Assembly (NCBI GenBank): GCA_014338405.1
Contig: JTDE01000425.1
Location: forward strand, 45,496 to 109,495
DNA from: Paragonimus skrjabini miyazakii
Taxonomy: Eukaryota; Platyhelminthes; Trematoda; Plagiorchiida; Troglotrematidae
Direction of reading: 5' to 3'
DNA: 64,000 nucleotides
The translations under genes were made by a program, and so were the position numbers. Below, piece by piece: positions 12,669 to 24,373 of this stretch. Position 1 is the stretch's first letter. Each line of letters starts with the position of its first letter. A model generated the notes under the pieces. That model made no database searches and was not told where the DNA came from. It saw only the letters and a list, made by a program, of their open reading frames with translations.

Positions 12669-12986
12669 TATTTGTCAAATATTGTACCGTGTGTGTTGAT
12701 CCGTCATCTTCTTCTGAAGGCGATGAGAGTACGGTACCCACATCCAAGGTTGATCGACTTTGCCCGTTACTCAATGGTAATTGCGTTGCGAAATTAGTGG
12801 GTGCGTTAGACTCAAGGGCACGTAGCTGCGACGGTGAGGGTGAGATACATTCCGAGGTAGTCGGCTGTAGCAATCGCGTGACCAGACCACCTGTGGCAGG
12901 GGATGCGAACACCCCTCCATGGATAGGTACCTGCCCAGTTCCATTTGAGCCTAAGGCACTTTGCAAGCAGACATAGTTGCTGCCAC
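12669..12986 (-). CDS. tincar-like protein, internal exon (Ser/Thr-rich tail)
   Basis: The acceptor is ACAAAATCAG after a CT-rich tract; the donor is AAATA followed by GTAAGTAC. The 318 bases keep one frame open throughout and encode a Ser/Thr/Gly-rich stretch including GGLVTRLLQPTTSECISPSP and VLSSPSEEDDGSTHTVQYL. The one base left over at the donor and the two at the next acceptor restore a Lys codon, so the phases agree with the terminal exon. Codon use and the low-complexity, apparently disordered composition match the neighbouring exons at 10650-11539 and 16584-17096. It is probably part of the cytoplasmic tail; no catalytic motif is seen. Confidence 0.75.
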
Positions 12987-13823
12987 CTGATTTTGTCGGA
13001 GTTCGGAGGAGATTAAACACGCATCTTTATCAAGAAACAAACCAAGACTCCGGTCGAAACTAATCAATACTAAGGCATACATGAACAAAGGCGACTGCCA
13101 TTTTCAATTCCGATGCTTATTTAGCAGCCCCAACAGGTGTTGACAATGCTGCATTATGCACGATTAGGTTAATGTGATACACTCCCAAATCAAATGAAAC
13201 AAATCTCAAACAGGAAAAATCATCCGAGACTTGTAACTCTTGGCTGAAGCAATGTACACAATACGGTCATTTGAAGGCATGTGTTAGTGGGTAAATTAAA
13301 CTCATATTTCTAGTTCCACCCAGCAAGAATTAGAATTTGTTACGTTTCAGCTTTTCGAATAAACACTTAGTTACCGTGTTATGACGGGTGTACAAAGTAG
13401 TCATACGCTCGGACGTCAGTGTGATAGAGAATAAAAAAAGATGCACGGCTACCGAATATATCACAGCCAAGCGGTTTATCCTGCAAGCTGTGAGCAAACA
13501 GTAGTTCTCTGTTTAAACAGGACGGATAGATCGCACTGACACTACTTACCAATCACAACAAAGACAGTCTGCTGGGTCATAAGGTTTTGTCTTTAATGAG
13601 AGAATCCTTATCATTTGAATGGTAGGTTAGTTCAGCATAAAACTTTCAGGAGACACATCTCCTAACGAAGCAACAAACACAAATCACGTCATATCGATTG
13701 ATCGATCCGGCTTCGAGTAATTTGATATGTTCTAATTCACTCAACTAATCAGATTGCAGCTGTGCGATCGAACGCCTGTACGTTATCCGAACTGTTTCCA
13801 CGCGTGTACTTTCGGATGCCCCC
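12987..13823. other. intronic sequence
   Basis: AT-rich intronic DNA of the tincar-like gene without a visible gene, upstream (on the plus strand) of the solo LTR. Confidence 0.6.
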
Positions 13824-13992
13824 TGTAACATGATTAGTTCCAACGCTCTGACCGTCTTGTATCGTACTGATTTTGACCTATAAATTTAGAGCCTCTGTGG
13901 CCTAATTCTGAACTTGCCTTGTCTTTTCAATAAACGCTGTTTCTACACCTATTCTTTTTCTCCGTTCTGGGTCAGCGATTGAGCGCGTTACA
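13824..13992 (+). mobile_element. solo LTR-like element (169 bp)
   Basis: The segment begins TGTAACATG and ends GCGCGTTACA, giving the short inverted termini TGTAAC/GTTACA. In order it holds a TATAAA-like box (CTATAAATTT), a polyadenylation signal (TCAATAAACG) and a CT-rich stretch, the layout of a short LTR of the Gypsy type. No second copy, primer-binding site or polypurine tract is visible next to it, and no clear 4-6 bp target duplication. I therefore read it as a solo LTR in an intron. The strand is inferred from TATA and AATAAA. Confidence 0.5.
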
Positions 13993-15534
13993 TGAAAAGC
14001 TCAGTTATGATGCGTTTTTCACATGTCATATTCTTCAAGATCTATAATTGACAACCACATATATTATGCTATATCTAATAACTTTTAGCCGAATCTAGAG
14101 TGGTGCCATACAGTTATCTCTTCTTGTGAAAATGAAGACAATGAACTATCAAACCCTAACATCTTTTCTACATTCCGAGAACACAAGTGATTTTCCGGCA
14201 CCTCGAATATACAAGCTTGGAAAGCAATGGATTCTCACTGAAACATAAAATTATTTCAAGTTGACCACTGTGCAAAATTTGTGTTTTATTTTTAATTGGT
14301 ATTTTTAATTGTTAAGTTTGATAAATAGTGAGTTACAACCCATACACACACACACACGTCAAAGTATAAGTGACTTTTAACAAATGTAACTTTGAATCTC
14401 TTGTTTTCCATTCATGATTCTTACGGATTCAACCATACAGATAAACAACACTAGAAGTTTGGAAGCCTTGACAGGTCGGCTGATATGTTCATGAATATAT
14501 GAAAAGAAAAAACTTCATTTTTGCATGATGGACGTTGTGGACGTGTTAAAGAGAAGATTGGAGACTATTGTCGAAAACGTGAAGGAATTGATTGGATAAT
14601 TTGGTCGAAACATGTTATAAGCTGTCCTCTTAAGATTGACTCGTAGGTAAACAAAATATATTTTCATCGTAAATGAAGGTAGAAGGTTCATTCGTTGTCA
14701 GTGGTGACATTTTAACCAAACTACAGTAGAGATTATTGAAAAATGTGAAAGACACTTATGGTTGTTCAAATTGATGGTCAAGCCATTTTAGTTGGCGTTC
14801 TCAAATCGTGGTTAGAAACTAGAAGAACGATCACTGTTCACTGATTCATTGCACTTTCTCAAGTATCAGTGAGACCGTTGGAAGTGGATAGTGGAAGGCT
14901 GAAAATTTATTCCAGCACAATAGAATAAATATTTTTTTCAATGGGTTTCATAAAGTCTTGTGGGTAGTATAACAACGCGATAGTTATGGATTACGTTTCA
15001 ATTTTTCCGTGAGCAAGATCTATATGGGAAACCTGTTATATTCTCAAAAACGTTTTTCCTGGTGTACAAATCAAAACTACTGGGAAAACACAGCACAAGC
15101 ACAATCTATGGGGTTGCCTGGCCATAAAGTAATTATACTGTTTACTTGTACATTGGCAAATGCCAGTAAGGTAGGTTGGTCTGCGAAGCTTCTGTCAAGG
15201 TCTATTGGGTACGGCTGTCTTTTGAGGGGTAGACAAACTCAGACGATCAGGTAAGTGGAGAGTATATTTTACTTTGCTCTCTGGTCGGACACGAAAAGCA
15301 ATCAACACATTTTCATTCTGTATTGCCATATTCAAGTGACATTCTGTGTAGTCGAATGACAGCACCTATGAGCAATTCGGTTGGATCAGTTGACCATTCT
15401 TCGCTAGCTGACATTAACAGTCAGTCGGCCAGTGAAACCGGAAAGGAGTGACAGTTGTTGGGTGGGATTGGAAAAGAAGACAGTTCGGTTGACGCTCGGA
15501 TGTCTGTAATCAATAGTTCTTCCACTACTTAAAC
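13993..15534. other. intronic sequence with CA microsatellite
   Basis: Contains a short (CA)n run near 14342-14358 and no recognised gene on the minus strand. A weak plus-strand exon candidate lies at 15167-15250. Confidence 0.5.
15167..15250 (+). CDS. weak exon candidate opposite the tincar-like intron
   Basis: A perfect-looking donor (ATCAG followed by GTAAGTGG) closes 84 bases with one open frame reading KVGWSAKLLSRSIGYGCLLR and a short tail. The acceptor (GCCAG) has only a moderate pyrimidine tract, and no partner exon was found. It lies antisense within an intron, so a chance match is likely enough to keep confidence low. Confidence 0.2.
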
Positions 15535-15601
15535 CTTCACGACGATCATTGACATGTCGCTCTGTGGGCGAGAGGTGTGCAAATTCATGCATGTACGAGC
15601 C
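15535..15601 (-). CDS. tincar-like protein, probable small exon
   Basis: After the acceptor TTGTCATGTGCTACAG the frame reads GSYMHEFAHLSPTERHVNDR and onwards, and stays open for 66 codons to TAG at about 15411. To join the next exon (12669-12986), which needs one borrowed base, the best donor is GAAG followed by GTTTAAGT. That gives 22 codons plus one base and phases that agree with both neighbours (the exon ending at 16584 is phase 0). The donor is not ideal; another GT slightly downstream could be used. The hydrophilic content suits the tail. Confidence 0.5.
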
Positions 15602-16583
15602 CTGTAGCACATGACAACGTAAACATAGGGCTGTGATTCGCCTCGGGAAAAATTCGTGTGGTTCCCTCTCTAATGTGAAAAGACAGACTGACGCATTAAA
15701 AACACGTTTGGTCAGTGGATCAAATCAATGAAACGAGTGAAAGTTACGTGTGCACGAAAATGTTGACAAAATAATCGACATCTTATTTACTGTAACTGAG
15801 ATTCGATCACGAACAGATTGGGGTTGTAGTGGGATGACCAAGCTTCAATGTAAAGCGCATGAATTAGCAAGAATAACAGAAACATACGCATGAATACGCC
15901 ATGTTGTGATTGACTAAAGACTCAAAATCACTATTTATATTTAAGTTTGTTGGTATTGGCTTGTTTAAGAACTAAATTTCATCTCTCTCAGTTCAACTTA
16001 CAGCAAAAATTACTTTGACAGAAAAGGGGAAGCGTGTACTTAATTTTATGATTTACTGAGCCCTCCCAGTATTCGTCTATGTCCCTCAAATGAAACAGTA
16101 AGCATGTGTGTCTTGACCACGGTACCGACAATCTACGACCTACTGAAGTGAACTGAACTATTAACCACCAGTCAACCACAAAGTTAGTGGTATGGTGTTT
16201 CCGAAAATGCTCATTCACTACATTTTAAAGGTTACACAGCGTTAATCAGTACGTATCTTAATGATTGGGACAGGTCAAATCGTTTTTTCTTCAGCGGCGA
16301 CGTGGAATCCATGTTATCATCAAAAGCGTACGTATTAATTAACTGAATTATATCGTGATACGAGAAGTTAAAGTTTTTGGGCGAAATGTAACAAGAAGGG
16401 CACTAGAGAAAGTTAGCACACTTATGCCGCAAACGATTCCAATTATAGTTGCTTTGTCCAGCAATAGAAGCCGATCAACTGTCAATCACGCTCTAATCTC
16501 GTAATTATGGAAGTGTTTATTGTAATGATGACAACTGAATAATCGGATTACGTGTTAACTAGTTCAAACAACAGCATACATAC

Positions 16584-17096
16584 AATTGACGCACTTTGTC
16601 TGCCACTGCTAACCTCCGCATCTTCACCGTCATATTCCGCGTTTCTCGCTCCGCTCACTATTAAATTAGTTGGAAAGCCGCTAACGTTAGCCGCTGTGAC
16701 TCCTACTTCTCTGCTGTTTCCGAGTCGAATGAATCGAGGTAGAGCATTTACCGATGTGCCAGCATATCCCATCCCAGTGGGATCGTGAAAGCATGCATAG
16801 ATCGGACTCGGCTGGACTCCAACCTGGGTAATGGAACCCTCGTCAGGACCGTAGCAGTTTGTGCTCAGCGGCGTACTGAGTAGAGGTGCAAGATGAGGAT
16901 GAAGTGTGCCGGCTTGTGATGAGAGCATTACAGTACCCAGACGGTTGTTCCCATCTCCATGAATTCCGAGACTTGAAGGCCGTAACATACTACCCATCAT
17001 GGGACCGCCGACCAGTCCGTTTGGATTCGATTGCATGAGCATGGTCGGGGGAGGCAACACTGCTGGGCTGGGCATGGTTTGCAGCGGTAAATTAAC
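16584..17096 (-). CDS. tincar-like protein, internal exon (Pro/Gly/Met-rich tail)
   Basis: An acceptor with a long CT-rich tract (CACCTCCACCTATAAAG) and the donor TCAATT/GTATGT bound 171 whole codons. The product is rich in Pro, Gly, Leu, Met and Ser: VNLPLQTMPSPAVLPPPTML near the start, then GGPMMGSMLRPSSLG, then a more structured region with ITQVGVQPSPIYACFHDPTG and NALPRFIRLGNSREVG. Phase 0 at both ends agrees with the exon at 18197-18389 before it and with 15535-15601 after it. No catalytic motif is visible. It is likely a proline-rich cytoplasmic linker or docking region. GC content is higher than in the surrounding introns. Confidence 0.85.
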
Positions 17097-18196
17097 CTTT
17101 ATAGGTGGAGGTGATAAACATGTGAATGAGGAAAGTAAGCCAACAGAACCTTTAAATAAGTTTGGAAGAACATGTCTTTTGTTAAACGGCAACTGACACC
17201 TAGAACATTGATACGGTTTTCCGGCTACTGGATGTTAACCCTGTAATGACTACAGCTCACATAGCATATTCGATTAAACAAGCTGACTGAAAACAAGAAA
17301 GATCGACAACCGTCAGCACAATTTACCGGAGCTGAATAGTTTAAGCTGTTCGCGAGATGGTTACAAAAATCCAAAGATCATTTACTCTAGTACAACGGCA
17401 GCCACAAAATGGTCTGACCGAATAAGGATAAAGACTACAGAAGATTGGCAGAAAACACGCACAAGTTACACTACCGTGTTATTAGGTATGTGAACAATTG
17501 TAGTGGTCCTATAAATGATGGATGTAGGAGTGAAAATACTGACGTAAAAACACTTGACAGGAGCTGCAGAATGCGGAACCTTGAACTGAGTCGTCATTTA
17601 CACAAGAATAAATATTGTTCCAGTTCATATGAAACTGGGCAGAAGAACCACTTGTTTAACTATAAATATTTTTAGACTAACTCGGAATAAAATAAATTTT
17701 TGCACACTGACCAATCGGTTATTGAATACACCGATTAGAAAAAACATACTGTAGGTGAAAACGCAAAGAAGTTCCTCTGCAAAGCTCTGTGAACATCGAG
17801 GAACGTTAGAGCAAATTGTTTGTCTTGGTTTGCCCAAATCGTTTGTATGGCTGAAAGTTTGCATAAGAACATAAATACACAGCATCCACAATATGCAAAA
17901 TTCACTTCAGAAAATCCCAACAATCTCAAATAGTAAACAGCTTATCTGAGAACATTTGAAGTTCAAGGTTCCGGGATTTTAATGGCTCCATAACGTTTAA
18001 TCACCCGTTTACTACTGTTAAGAAGAGATGTTTTAAAAATTCTTCACCGGTATGAACAACTGGTTTAGGTTCGTGTTCGTCACACTGATCAACATACACA
18101 TAAGTTCAGATTAATCCCCAGGAAAGAATGTACCGGACTTTCATTGAAAAAATGAATTGCATTTAACCTGGTATAAAACAATACCTTGAGACTTAC
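17097..18196. other. intron of the tincar-like gene
   Basis: Bounded by the donor CAATCT/GTAAGT at 18196 and the acceptor at 17097. No other gene is seen inside. Confidence 0.65.
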
Positions 18197-18389
18197 AGAT
18201 TGAGTAGGTCTCTTGCACAGACATGCTGTCATGGTAACTTCAGTAGGCACTGATCGCATAATCGTTCGTTCAAGTTCTGGGTCTATTCCGAATAGCACTG
18301 CGATAGAAGGGCTATAAAATCCTCCATTCCTCAAAGTCGAGACAAGCAAATTGACAGTTTGTGGTGAACTTGGAACGCCTTGAACTTGG
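18197..18389 (-). CDS. tincar-like protein, internal exon
   Basis: Donor CTCAATCT/GTAAGTCTC and acceptor ATTTCTGAACAG bound 64 codons plus one base. The encoded stretch includes QGVPSSPQTVNLLVSTLRNG, FYSPSIAVLFGIDPELERTI and MRSVPTEVTMTACLCKRPTQ. It ends phase 0 and so joins 16584-17096 in frame. The segment between NLLVSTL and DPELERT looks less disordered than the rest of the tail and may be a conserved short domain. The preceding exon must supply two bases. The exon at 22321-22496 ends phase 0, so at least one small exon between them has not been identified. Confidence 0.75.
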
Positions 18390-20070
18390 CTGTTCAGAAA
18401 TTGTCAGAGCTGAAATTTTTCACGGCTCACCCACCGTCAGTTCTGAGACATGATGTCGTTCTCGTAGCCATCAGTAACGGTCAGTGCATTCTGTTCGTCA
18501 CATTCTCCACCGACCCATTTGAAAGGTTCCATCTTTGATTCCCATCTCTTCAACACAGTCTAAGATATGTTTAGCATGACCTTTTCTTCCGCTCCTAACG
18601 CTCTTGAAATTCATCATTTTGATTACTACTATCTGCACACCCACTCAGCTTTTAAGTTTGGCCATGACCGATTGTCAGTTATGGGAACACAAACGCTGAC
18701 GAATAACCTGCCCCGTTATTATTTCCAGCTCCGATCCCATTAGGGCTACAGAATGTGTCTAGGACCCAGCAGTATCGCACTTCAACATGGACACTGAACA
18801 TGATTATTAAATTGTGTGATCAGAGCATACTGTATCTACAAAGACAACAAGATTACGGTATAGGTCCACCTTATCTAGATGTTTCAGTTCACTCTTTTAT
18901 CCGAGGTTATGTGCTGTTTATTTTTTTTGAAAAGTGTAACATTCTTATCCCATGTACTGACGCATTTCGATGTCCAAATATGCAAGCGCATTTGTCAGAA
19001 TACGTCAACACACAACATTTGATGCTATAGATCCCAGACACCTATAATCTGAATTTATCAAAATGCGGATTAAAACCCGTTGGTCAATGCCATCCTAGAT
19101 TTCATAAGGCGGTTTCATCACCAGTGTGGTGAGGAAGGTATGGATAGAAACTTTCACGAGACCTCAATTCAGTTTTGAAAATTTGTTTGCTGTTCTAGCA
19201 ATTGATTAGTTTCATCCAGAAGTCGGGGAATTTAATGAAAACCTTGTAATTTGTGCTGCCGCATGTTACTTTGGTTATTGACTAAAAACATAAGGTGCTA
19301 GGTGATATTTCAAGGTACGTTGTTCTGATTGCACACACTGTACATTGGTGAAATGAAAAGATTTGCTGCTAGTAGACGACGACATTTTTCATCATGATGT
19401 GTTCTCGCCATTGGCTGGCTATCTTAGAAAAAAAGATATACCAGATTTAGGATACTCGTGATAAGTTCCCGCGATTGCCTTCTGCTGTTAATATCACTGT
19501 CATGGTTCAATATACATCTTGCCACGTGATTTCAACAGCGATCTTCAGTTGAAAGAATACTAGTTGAACACACACGCACACACATACTGAACAACTCTCA
19601 GTCACTACCTATATTTCCGGAAAGAACTACGATGGTTTGATCGCTTTGGACAGTTGTTTTAACCCTGTTGCAATCAGACATGTTCTGTATCGGCCGGCAA
19701 GACCCTGGCGCCACAGGTTTAAGCGTTGTGATTGCTTGTGATTATTCTACCATGGGGTAGAACAAGCATGTGAGGGTTGTTCATCCTAGCCACATCGGAT
19801 AGTTAATGAAAGATGGTAGAAAGTGTGATAAGCAGCCTTCTGACTGGGTGGATCAGGCGATTTTGACTTTGCTGATGGTGTAGGAGCTTCTCTTTCATGA
19901 GACGACTGACAAAATTTTCTACACCGCAATGGTGACTAATGTTAAGATGAATTTGTAAATGAGCAAAAAATCATGTCAGTTTTCGAATCAGTTTGTAAGC
20001 ACGCATACAAATCCATTCATGTGATGACTGGTTACTGGGCTCCACTTACGTCTGATAAATCCTGCATGAT

Positions 20071-20255
20071 ATTAGCGCAGTGGTCAACACAGTCACTTCA
20101 TGAAGGTAAGGACCGGAGTCAAATCCTGGTCGTGACAACGACGTGCCAATTGTGATAAATAAGACGAAAATTGGGTTCAACGATCTCTTTCAAAAGGAGT
20201 CGGCTACAGAGTACAGTTGAAGGCGACGGCTGCAAGCACGTCCGAGAGATATTCA
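20071..20255 (+). mobile_element. tRNA-derived SINE copy
   Basis: The head resembles RNA polymerase III promoter boxes: an A-box-like GCGCAGTGGTCAACACAG and a B-box-like GGAGTCAAATCCTGG. A family tail follows with TCTTTCAAAAGGAGTCGGCT. The same order (AGTGGT head, ATGAA, GGAG/TTNTAATCC, then TTTC(A/G)AAAGG(A/G)G) recurs near 24,015, 53,171 and, reversed, 38,281. Confidence 0.6.
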
Positions 20256-20264
20256 GTCGGAACA

Positions 20265-20335
20265 CGATTTAGTTCGCTGGTGGTGACGATGGCTACTTAT
20301 CACACGGTAACGGGTTCAAACCTCAATAGACTAAC
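20265..20335 (+). repeat. second tRNA-like head adjoining the SINE
   Basis: CGCTGGTGGTGACGATGG followed 22 bases later by GGGTTCAAACCT resembles A and B boxes of a tRNA or SINE head. No full cloverleaf can be folded, so it is not a tRNA gene. Confidence 0.35.
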
Positions 20336-20478
20336 ATACTGCTAATTATTGCGCCTGCGGTTTTGACAACTATGGAGTCTTTGGCCGATTGATTTATCAG
20401 GCTTGACATGGAAGAAAGCGTTGGTCAACTGTCTAAGATCTATGTGACGACTACGTGTTCACGAATAGTGTAACTTAC

Positions 20479-20543
20479 TTCCTTGTTTTGTCCAGAGTCT
20501 AAGTTTACTAAAAATCGCAGGCGACTATCGAAATACAATGCAC
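20479..20543 (-). CDS. possible additional exon of the tincar-like gene
   Basis: A superb acceptor (TTGTCCGACTTACCCCAG) and a good donor (AAGGAA/GTAAGTTA) bracket 65 bases with a single open frame, reading ALYFDSRLRFLVNLDSGQNK plus one residue. It lies in the gap where at least one exon is missing. Its phase (one base borrowed, none left) does not directly join 22321-22496 to 18197-18389, so further small exons would be required on both sides. Confidence 0.35.
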
Positions 20544-22320
20544 CTGGGGTAAGTCGGACAATATCCAGATGACTCAAAATATAACATAACAAATGCATTA
20601 AAGCGATGACGCTGAAGAATTAACTAGTTATTTTGAGACTTTTTCCAGCCATTATTAGCCGGGTGTTACCCAAAAGCAAGGCATGTAAACTTAATCCTTA
20701 TTCGTATTCAATATTTGAGTTGGCAAATGGCAAGAACACTTGCTTAAAGCAGTTTACTAAATCTACTAATTTTAATGAAAAATAGTATGCCAGATCTGAC
20801 CAGCTGAAAAGGATGCAATTTTGAAAAATAACGGTTTCTGTTGAATTCATATCAGTGACGGGAACAGAATACTCGGATTCGGCAAACGTTCTACCAGTGA
20901 AGCTACGAAGCCATGACATGTAAACTCAGTACCCCACCCGTTACGCTGTCTCATTACGTAATCCATGGGATCAACTGGATGAGAAGAATTTCACATGCGG
21001 TTCACGCTGAGACCCAATAACTTTACTGACGATCCCGGTTATTGGATTGGTAACAGGTAGTTTGACAGATTTGTTCATTTAGAAGAGACCTAATTGTGAA
21101 AAATCTGGATTTCTATCGGGTTTAAACCAGCCTTAGAAACAACATGCCAAAACGCGGCAGATGCATTACCAGCTGAGTTACAAACCTATGCTGGGATTTC
21201 GAAGGCTTCAATTTTTTTGGATCTCAACGTAAACTACTTAAGGGATCGTGCTTGGGCCGTCAAGTTTATCTCTCATTTGGTGGATTCCATATGAAAGAAT
21301 GGGTTAGATTGGTAGGGGTAACCATATATGATACTTTTGAGCTACGAGCATGACTTCGTAACTCAGTTGGTAGAGCACTTGCCACATCTGAGCACGTTGT
21401 TTTTGTTGCTGGTCCGCAGTTAGCTAGAACCCAGACTTCTCACGACTGGGCATCCTCTAATGTGATTTGAAGTTCGACAGTTTTCTGTCCGTATGTGGTT
21501 GTCCGGTTCTAAACACCCCTTACCATTCAGTCCTTCAAAGACGACGTAAATGTATTCAAGTGGACTAGGTCATAAACGGCTCTTCCATTAACTGCCACGA
21601 TGACTCCTTTATAAATACTAGTTTGCAGATGAACCGACAAAAAAGAAAAATCCGTATATTCTGCGGAAGAGATGGATTTGTCAAAGCCTAAAGATCAACT
21701 TCTGAGGTGAAATATCAGCCTGCGTTAAGCAGATAGCATGACTTGTATCTAAACGAATTTGTCTGTTATCCTGTTTAATGATATAAAGTGCTAGACTGAA
21801 GTCTCGCTCATTTGAAACACCATCTTGAGGACATCCGCTGTCTGACTAACGAAATGAACATTAATCCGCAAGAAACTTTAATACCCGTGTTGATGAATAA
21901 CCTCAAATGAAGATATGCTCATAATCAACTGTGAACTGGTGGGCAATACAGACATAAGGTAGTAAGGCATGCAGTTGAATATCATCATGTTATAGTGATG
22001 CATTCGGAGACTTTGATCGGTCCGATCTTACATGGATAGAGTTCATGTAGTTAGTTGGAAATTTCTCGGTCAGTCAAAAATTATACAATATCTGTTTACC
22101 AGTATATAAAAACGAGAGCCCTCACACAAAGAATAGCGTCAGCTATGTAGACTCAAATAACACCAACATCCTTGAGTGCTATACAACTTTTTACAAGTAG
22201 TTACTGGTTGCTGGACAAAGCATCGTAGTGCCTAACAGAGCAGCTACATAAACTATAAAACACCGTTCAGCTTGTTAAACATTAGTCACAGTTTTAGTAT
22301 TCTGATACTTTCTGACTTAC
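20544..22320. other. intronic sequence
   Basis: Contains a tRNA-A-box-like string near 21358-21385 (AACTCAGTTGGTAGAGCAC) without a matching cloverleaf. A 74-codon minus-strand open frame at 20698-20919 has no usable splice borders. Confidence 0.4.
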
Positions 22321-22496
22321 CTCTGTTGGAGAAAGTAGCACGTATTTGTCGGTTCGTTTTTGTTGTAGTTGATCGGCAGTACCTAGGACAACTAAACGGC
22401 GAGTTAACCCCTCGCTTTCATGTGAGCCTTTTGTTAGTATGCTTGACATGACCATATCATCGCCTCTTAATTTTCGACTATGCACTTTCGTGAATA
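22321..22496 (-). CDS. tincar-like protein, internal exon after the last helix
   Basis: Donor CAACAGAG/GTAAGTCAG and acceptor GCGTGAGCAG bound 58 codons plus two bases. The product is hydrophilic: FTKVHSRKLRGDDMVMSSIL at the start, then TRRLVVLGTADQLQQKRTDK, and LLSPTE at the end. The basic start suits a segment just inside the membrane. It needs one borrowed base, which the candidate exon at 24374-24443 supplies. It ends phase 0. Confidence 0.65.
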
Positions 22497-22619
22497 CTGC
22501 TCACGCAACTCGATCCTGTTGGTAGGTGATAGTAGGTGTCACGTTAGCTTTGTTCGGTGTCCTAATGATCCGGAGTTCACAATCGAATTAAAGTGACCTA
22601 ACTAAATACGCACGATGAG

Positions 22620-22663
22620 CAACAATTTGAACGCCCACCGTCTGGTGGGTGTTCAAATTGTTG
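22620..22663. repeat. 20-bp inverted repeat (hairpin) with GTCT loop
   Basis: The arms CAACAATTTGAACGCCCACC and GGTGGGTGTTCAAATTGTTG are reverse complements except for one position, which is a G-T pair and so would still pair in RNA. The loop is four bases. It lies in an intron of the tincar-like gene about 120 bases upstream of the 22321-22496 exon in the transcript. Confidence 0.85.
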
Positions 22664-24014
22664 AACAATGCAAATGGCTGCTCCTCCTGCTGACCTTGAG
22701 AATCTTAGTCGTGGGGCATCATAACGCTAGTGGTCTAAATATGATAGCTTAATCCAGTTGTGGTTGATCAGCGACAATCCGAAACCTCCAACCACGCATT
22801 CGTAGACGCGTGTCAGAGTTAGCTAACGTTTTCAATAAGTTACTGCAGGTGCTACCATGTCAACTAGGGGTTTTTCAATTGTAATCTAGCGTACCCTGAG
22901 TGAAAACTGTTTTCTAGACCTTGGTCATTAACTTAGCTGTTAATCGTCATCCTTGACCAATGATGACCCAACATTCCGAGTTGTTGTTAACATCAATGAA
23001 CGTAGCACTTAATCCGACGAACACAACCCGTCATCTGGTCTGTTCAAACGTCCAGTCAAACGGTAAGTAGGATCAGATCGGATTCCCAATCTTCATTGTT
23101 TTGATACGAATGTGCCCACAATGCAGTAACACAAACAAACGCAGCGAATCAGTACACTGTCGTTAAGTGTAAGTCTATTCAACAGATAGTGCTAACTGAC
23201 CTTGATGAGAACCACATAAATGCGAGTACCATTAATTAATAATGATGTGGTGATCAATAAACGATAAACGCTGGTCAACGATGATACGAAAATTCCGAAG
23301 TACGAGGGATAAGCCTTTAGGTTGACAAATTAACTCTGAAAAACTTGTGGCTTCGTCTGATTCTACTCTAGTGATGTCTCATACAAAACGCTTCGTACAA
23401 GAAGAAGATGGTCCATTCAGGAGTGAGTAAAACATGCAATAGAAAATCTGGTTGAGTCAGCGGAAAAACCAAATGTGTTTCTAAAAGAAGGAAATAGAAA
23501 GCGGAATCATCTGCAATGGTTTGTTATCAAGTTAGGTACAACAAAACTATGTATGAAATGCTTGCTGATATTAAAACAAATGTATCAGCTGTTTTAAAAG
23601 TGCAGACAGCCTTATGTAACGGTTGATAAGTACCTGTGATAGTCTAAGCACTTAATTGTGTTTTGCACAACCAGAACGGTGTTATGTCTCCTATCCATTT
23701 TGAACCATTAATCCGACGACCTTCATCCACATAATTGGTTCATGCACATATAGCTGTATTGTACTTGACTGGATGATGAAAAACCCCATCCGTTTCTTAA
23801 TCGTGAATGAGCGGAAACCATTTTTAAATGGCTGAAAAGTCGCCTTTGGCGCGCGATAGAAAGATTTATAAACTGGGCATCATTCAAAACTGATCTCAGC
23901 ATTCGCATTCGCATAGAATTGGCAGACAGCCACTTTAAAAAATAAGCACTAGGCTCGAAGTTTGTTCACAAGCGCATATGACTGGGATTTTATTTGGCCT
24001 TGCCAAGTCTGCAG

Positions 24015-24190
24015 TCAGTAGTACAGTGGTCATTGCGGCTTCCTTGTGATACAGCTGCCAGATTTCTAATCCCACTAAACCCCAGGAGATGCACGACTTA
24101 CTGACTCTAACTGGACAGAAACTCAATGCTGGTGCCTTCTTTTGAAAGGAGTTGACTTGCAAGTCTCTGAGAACGTGAAGGCTACAAAGG
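24015..24190 (+). mobile_element. tRNA-derived SINE copy
   Basis: GTACAGTGGTCATTGCGGCTTC followed by CAGATTTCTAATCCC resembles the A/B-box head of the family. The tail has TTCTTTTGAAAGGAGTTGAC, shared with the copies near 20,190 and 53,290. Confidence 0.55.
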
Positions 24191-24373
24191 CTTGTGAACA
24201 GCGCTCAAATGATATTCTCATTTACCAGCAATAGAAATACCGTTCAACAAGTTTAGCGAGTTGTGTGATTTTGACTAAGACAGAAGACCAAACCTTGGGG
24301 CTCTTGCTTAAGGGTAACAGATCATCTACTGTGTCTTCTGCCGAGGCGATCGGGTGATATCAAAAGTACTCAC

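Larger units (their letters stand above)
18390..20478. other. intronic sequence with SINE heads
   Basis: No convincing exon was found here, although splice-phase arithmetic demands at least one small one between 18389 and 22321. A tRNA-like SINE begins near 20071. Confidence 0.5.
22497..24373. other. intronic sequence with hairpin and SINE
   Basis: Holds a 20-bp hairpin (22620-22663) and a SINE copy (24015-24190). No exon is seen. Confidence 0.5.

Noticed and set aside
18429..18475. Possible short upstream exon starting ATGGCTACG and a 40-base intron before 18389
   Set aside because: The frame that would match is closed just upstream by TGA, which would force an internal start in the middle of the gene.
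20698..20919. 74-codon minus-strand frame in the tincar-like intron
   Set aside because: No acceptor at a codon boundary that restores phase with either neighbouring exon.
21353..21440. tRNA-like A box (AACTCAGTTGGTAGAGCAC)
   Set aside because: No matching B box at the right distance and no cloverleaf, so not a tRNA gene.
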